From contig PMXH01000536.1 of assembly GCA_003165855.1 (NCBI GenBank), positions 1-9,294 of the forward strand: a stretch of 9,294 bases of DNA, read 5' to 3'. The stretch comes from Acidobacteriaceae bacterium (GTDB lineage Bacteria > Acidobacteriota > Terriglobia > Terriglobales > Acidobacteriaceae). Shown piece by piece: positions 7,285 to 9,294 of this stretch. Each line of letters begins with the position of its first letter. Position 1 is the first letter of the stretch. Below the pieces are notes generated by a model. That model did not search any database. It was not told the DNA's origin and saw only the letters and a program-made list of their open reading frames with translations. The translations under genes were made by a program, and so were the position numbers.

Positions 7285-7293
7285 TTTATATCA
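7285..7293 (-). promoter_or_regulatory. Extended -10 promoter candidate for the M20 peptidase
   Basis: On the minus strand the sequence reads TGATATAAA: a TG dinucleotide one base before the hexamer TATAAA. Transcription would begin near 7278, leaving about 30 leader bases to the TTG start with the AGGAGG inside. No good -35 is visible, which is tolerated by extended -10 promoters. Confidence 0.5.
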
Positions 7294-7416
7294 GGTTTGC
7301 CAAAATTACCCTCCCCGAAGCCGCCAGACTACCCTTCCGCCCGGACCGGGGGTACAATGTCGTTAGATATCAACGGTTTAGCTCTTTAACCGGGAAGCCC
7401 GTTTTGGCATCACACC

Positions 7417-7425
7417 TGTTATAGA
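7417..7425 (+). promoter_or_regulatory. Extended -10 promoter candidate for the OmpA-like gene
   Basis: TGTTATAGA carries TG one base before the hexamer TATAGA (four of six consensus positions). Transcription would begin near 7432, giving a leader of about 95 bases. A second candidate, TACAAT at 7353-7358, is a better hexamer but has no clear -35. The region also contains TTGGCA at 7404-7409, too close to act as a -35 for this hexamer. Confidence 0.35.
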
Positions 7426-7431
7426 GATGAG

Positions 7432-7465
7432 TGGGCGCCGGGGTAGTTGTGGTGCCTAGGTTTTT
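7432..7465 (+). promoter_or_regulatory. Leader hairpin with T run, possible attenuator or 5' stabiliser
   Basis: TGGGCGCC at 7432-7439 pairs with GGTGCCTA at 7451-7458, with two G-U pairs and an 11-base loop. Five T residues follow at 7461-7465. The hairpin would sit at the very 5' end of a transcript starting near 7432, or inside one from TACAAT at 7353. Its shape is that of a weak intrinsic terminator, but it could equally protect the message from decay. Confidence 0.4.
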
Positions 7466-7489
7466 GAGATTTTCGTGCTGGAGTGGAGC

Positions 7490-7510
7490 CCCCCAAACGC
7501 TCCCCCAAAC
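7490..7510 (+). repeat. C-rich tandem repeat just before the ompA-like ribosome site
   Basis: CCCCCAAAC occurs at 7490-7498 and 7502-7510, a 12-base period. The second copy is 2 bases from GGAGG at 7513-7517, and its CTCC (7500-7503) is complementary to GGAG in that site. The repeat could pair with and mask the ribosome site; this is inference. Confidence 0.5.
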
Positions 7511-7526
7511 TTGGAGGAAGTTTCTT

Positions 7527-8408
7527 ATGAACACCCGCATTCTGATTACATTGCCCTTGGCTGCAGTGCTCGCATTTCCGGCCTTTGCCCAGATGTCCGC
7601 ACAGGATCAAACCAGCCAGACTCAAGCCACCTCGCCTGCCACGACTCAGTCCACCGACACTGGCACCGGCAAGCAACCGCTGCAAGCGCCCGCTCGCGAG
7701 GGTTTCTGGGGACGTGTGAACCCGTTCGCCCGCAAGAATTACGTGAAGCGCCAGACTGATCCCATCCGCGACCGCGTCAATGAACTCGACGACCTGACCG
7801 CCGCCAACGGCAAAGCGATTAAAGATACCGATGCGCGGGCCCAGGCTGGCATCAAAATGGCTTCCGATAAGGCCAATGAAGCTGATCAGCATGCCATCGA
7901 TGCCGCGAACAAAGCCACTGTCGCGCAGCAGAGCGCGCAGCAGGCGACCACCCGTATCCAGACCGTCGAGACGGTTGTGGGCAACATCGATCAGTACAAA
8001 GCCTCAAACCAAACGGAAATACGCTTCCGTCCCGGCCAGACCGTGCTGAGCAAGAACGCCAAGGACGCTCTCGATGAGATGGCGAACACGGTGAAGGGCC
8101 AGCGCGGCTACATTATCGAAGTGCAGGGCTTCTCGTCCGGCAAGGGCCAGATTGCGATCTCGAACTCGCAGAAGATGGCCGAGTCGGTGGTTCGCTACAT
8201 GGTGCTCAACCACGAGATTCCGGTCTACCGCATTTACCTCGTCGGCATGGGCAATGCCCCGGTCGCGGGTACGGATGCGGATGCTAAGACCAAGCACATC
8301 AGCGGCGGCCGCGTGGAAATCAGCCTCCTGAAGAACGATCTGGAGCAGCTTTCCAGTAATTCTGCGGCTCCCGTGACCAGCGCCGATCAGTCACAGCAAC
8401 CGAAGTAG
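7527..8408 (+). CDS. OmpA-like envelope protein with helical region and divergent OmpA C-domain
   Basis: The 293-residue product has a signal peptide (Arg4, hydrophobic 5-20, cleavage at AFA/Q near 21) and a Gln/Thr/Ser-rich linker to about 55. A helical, Ala-rich, probably coiled-coil region runs from about 76 to 155, and an OmpA-like domain from about 160 to 268 (EIRFRPGQTVLS, then IIEVQGFSSGKG at 196-207, and GGRVEIS at 260-266). OmpA-like domains normally anchor the outer membrane to peptidoglycan. Here the usual Asp in the GHTDNTG-type loop aligns with Ser204, and the usual Arg of the next helix aligns with Glu219, so the standard diaminopimelate contacts are missing. No beta-barrel is present. 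The start is fixed by GGAGG 9 bases before the ATG; an in-frame GTG at 7431 lacks a ribosome site and a signal peptide. It is likely a periplasmic spacer protein; the partner is unknown. Confidence 0.85.
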   Translation: MNTRILITLPLAAVLAFPAFAQMSAQDQTSQTQATSPATTQSTDTGTGKQPLQAPAREGFWGRVNPFARKNYVKRQTDPIRDRVNELDDLTAANGKAIKDTDARAQAGIKMASDKANEADQHAIDAANKATVAQQSAQQATTRIQTVETVVGNIDQYKASNQTEIRFRPGQTVLSKNAKDALDEMANTVKGQRGYIIEVQGFSSGKGQIAISNSQKMAESVVRYMVLNHEIPVYRIYLVGMGNAPVAGTDADAKTKHISGGRVEISLLKNDLEQLSSNSAAPVTSADQSQQPK

Positions 8409-8466
8409 TTAGAAATCGCAACCCAGTTTGGGACCCAAAGGGCGCCTCGCTCCAGTCCCTCCCCCA

Positions 8467-8500
8467 GAGAAAGCCCCTCGCGCAAGCGCGGGGCTTTCTC
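8467..8500 (+). terminator. Terminator hairpin after the OmpA-like gene
   Basis: GAGAAAGCCCC at 8467-8477 and GGGGCTTTCTC at 8490-8500 form a perfect 11-bp stem. It is extended by three pairs after one mismatch and closed by a GCAA loop. Only GCGTTT follows, so the U tract is short. The stem could stop transcription from both sides, since the regulator gene on the minus strand ends at 8683. The remaining bases 8512-8682 show nothing further that I can support. Confidence 0.75.
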
Positions 8501-8682
8501 GCGTTTGAACGGAATCAGCCAAGGCTGCTAGCCCGGGTGGTTGTGGAAATGAAGCAGCAACATATGAGTCACAAAGCCCACAACAAACCATACCGCCGCT
8601 TCCAGTATTCGCTTGAATCGTGGTGTCATCAGAAAAGAATACCTTCAATTACGCATCCGCGTCAGGTGCGCAATCGTGGAAC

Positions 8683-9294
8683 TCATTTGCGAAAAGTGCC
8701 CGGCTTGATTCCGAGATGGCTGAGCTTCGACTGGAGCGTGGTGCGTTTCAATCCGAGGCGGGCGGCTGCACCGTCGGGTCCTCCCAGCTGGCCATTGCAT
8801 TCGCGCAGGACGCGAAGAACTCGTTCACGTTCCTGTTCACGGAGAGTGCCGCTGCTGCCGCGATTGCCCTCATCCGCCGCGGTTTGCAGTTCGGAGAGCG
8901 GCGCCTGCAAAACCGATCCGGGAGTGAGAATTACGGAGCGCTCCAAGAAATTCTCCAGCTCCCGGATATTTCCTGGCCACGCCCATTGCGCTAGCGCCTC
9001 AATGGTCTTCGCCGGAATACTGGTGATGGACTTGTTCATTCGACTGGCGTACTTTCGCACGAAGTGCTCGACCAGAAGCCGGATATCCTCGCGCCGCTCG
9101 CGCAAAGGCGGTATGCGGATGGGGAACACGTTCAGCCGGTAGTACAGATCGCTACGAAACTCATGATGCCTCACACTCTCTAGCAACTCCCGGTTGGTCG
9201 CGGCCAGCAGTCGGAAGTTGACCTTCAAAGTCTGCGTGCCGCCCAGCCTTTCGAACTCCTGGTCCTGCAGAACCCGCAGCAGCTTGGGCTGCAA
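8683..9294 (-). CDS. Sigma-54-dependent transcriptional activator, C-terminal part (5' end off window)
   Basis: About 203 C-terminal residues of an enhancer-binding protein are visible; the gene continues past 9294, and the first TTG here is an internal Leu codon. The opening QPKLLRVLQDQEFERLGG is the standard NtrC-family AAA+ segment after Walker B. Sensor I (RLLAATNREL) is at 28-37 and the arginine finger lies in FRSDLYYRLNVFPI at 46-59. LRERREDI is at 64-71, and sensor II WPGNIRELENF is at 106-116. A linker leads to a Fis-type helix-turn-helix at about 173-196 with LGLKRTTLQSKL, which is very like the FhlA-type end. These proteins bind upstream sites and use ATP hydrolysis to open sigma-54 promoters. 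The GAFTGA loop, Walker motifs and sensory domain are outside the window, so the signal is unknown. The target genes are not identifiable here. Confidence 0.95.
   Translation of the reverse strand: MQPKLLRVLQDQEFERLGGTQTLKVNFRLLAATNRELLESVRHHEFRSDLYYRLNVFPIRIPPLRERREDIRLLVEHFVRKYASRMNKSITSIPAKTIEALAQWAWPGNIRELENFLERSVILTPGSVLQAPLSELQTAADEGNRGSSGTLREQERERVLRVLRECNGQLGGPDGAAARLGLKRTTLQSKLSHLGIKPGTFRK

Noticed and set aside
7385..7405. CGGG-AAG-CCCG hairpin followed by four T residues
   Set aside because: A 4-bp stem with a 3-base loop is too weak to call a terminator.
7431..7526. N-terminal extension of the OmpA-like protein from an in-frame GTG
   Set aside because: The ATG at 7527 has GGAGG 9 bases upstream and starts a proper signal peptide; the extension would bury that signal.

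Overview
The window is 9.3 kb of GC-rich chromosomal DNA with ordinary bacterial gene packing: five complete protein genes and two cut by the window edges. Several gene types suggest an Acidobacteriota-like soil bacterium: periplasmic TPR proteins, invasin-like Ig domain proteins, an OmpA-like envelope protein with a long helical region, a sigma-54 activator, and small intergenic repeats. This is inference; there is no rRNA or other taxonomic marker here. I see no tRNA, rRNA, CRISPR array, transposase or phage gene.

Layout. Positions 1-1776 (+) hold a tight cluster of three genes. The first is the C-terminal part of a protein with a beta-sandwich domain. The second encodes a secreted protein with Ig/invasin-like domains. 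The third encodes a small exported protein with a probable NTF2-like fold. The first two genes are 9 bases apart with the ribosome site overlapping the stop codon, and the last two overlap as TGATG, so the cluster looks co-transcribed and translationally coupled. A 334-base gap precedes a 720-residue exported TPR protein (2111-4273, +), which ends at a strong intrinsic terminator. A short repeat-rich spacer leads to a dGTPase-like HD phosphohydrolase gene (4476-5591, +), which may be transcribed leaderless.

The dGTPase gene converges on an exported M20 metallopeptidase gene (7248-5707, -). Between them lies an imperfect 21-base inverted repeat. The peptidase diverges from an OmpA-like protein gene (7527-8408, +). 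The 278-base divergent region carries one extended -10-like promoter on each strand, plus a hairpin with a T run and a C-rich tandem repeat in the ompA-like leader. An 11-bp terminator hairpin follows the OmpA-like gene. A sigma-54-dependent regulator (-) enters from the right edge; its AAA+ core is cut by the edge and its C-terminal helix-turn-helix is complete.

Most products are envelope or periplasmic (three to four exported proteins, TPR protein, OmpA-like protein, peptidase). The dGTPase and the regulator are cytoplasmic. No gene set forms a recognised defence, secretion or biosynthetic system. The most useful leads are the uncharacterised three-gene export cluster, the OmpA-like domain that lacks the usual peptidoglycan-binding Asp and Arg, and the structured ompA-like leader.
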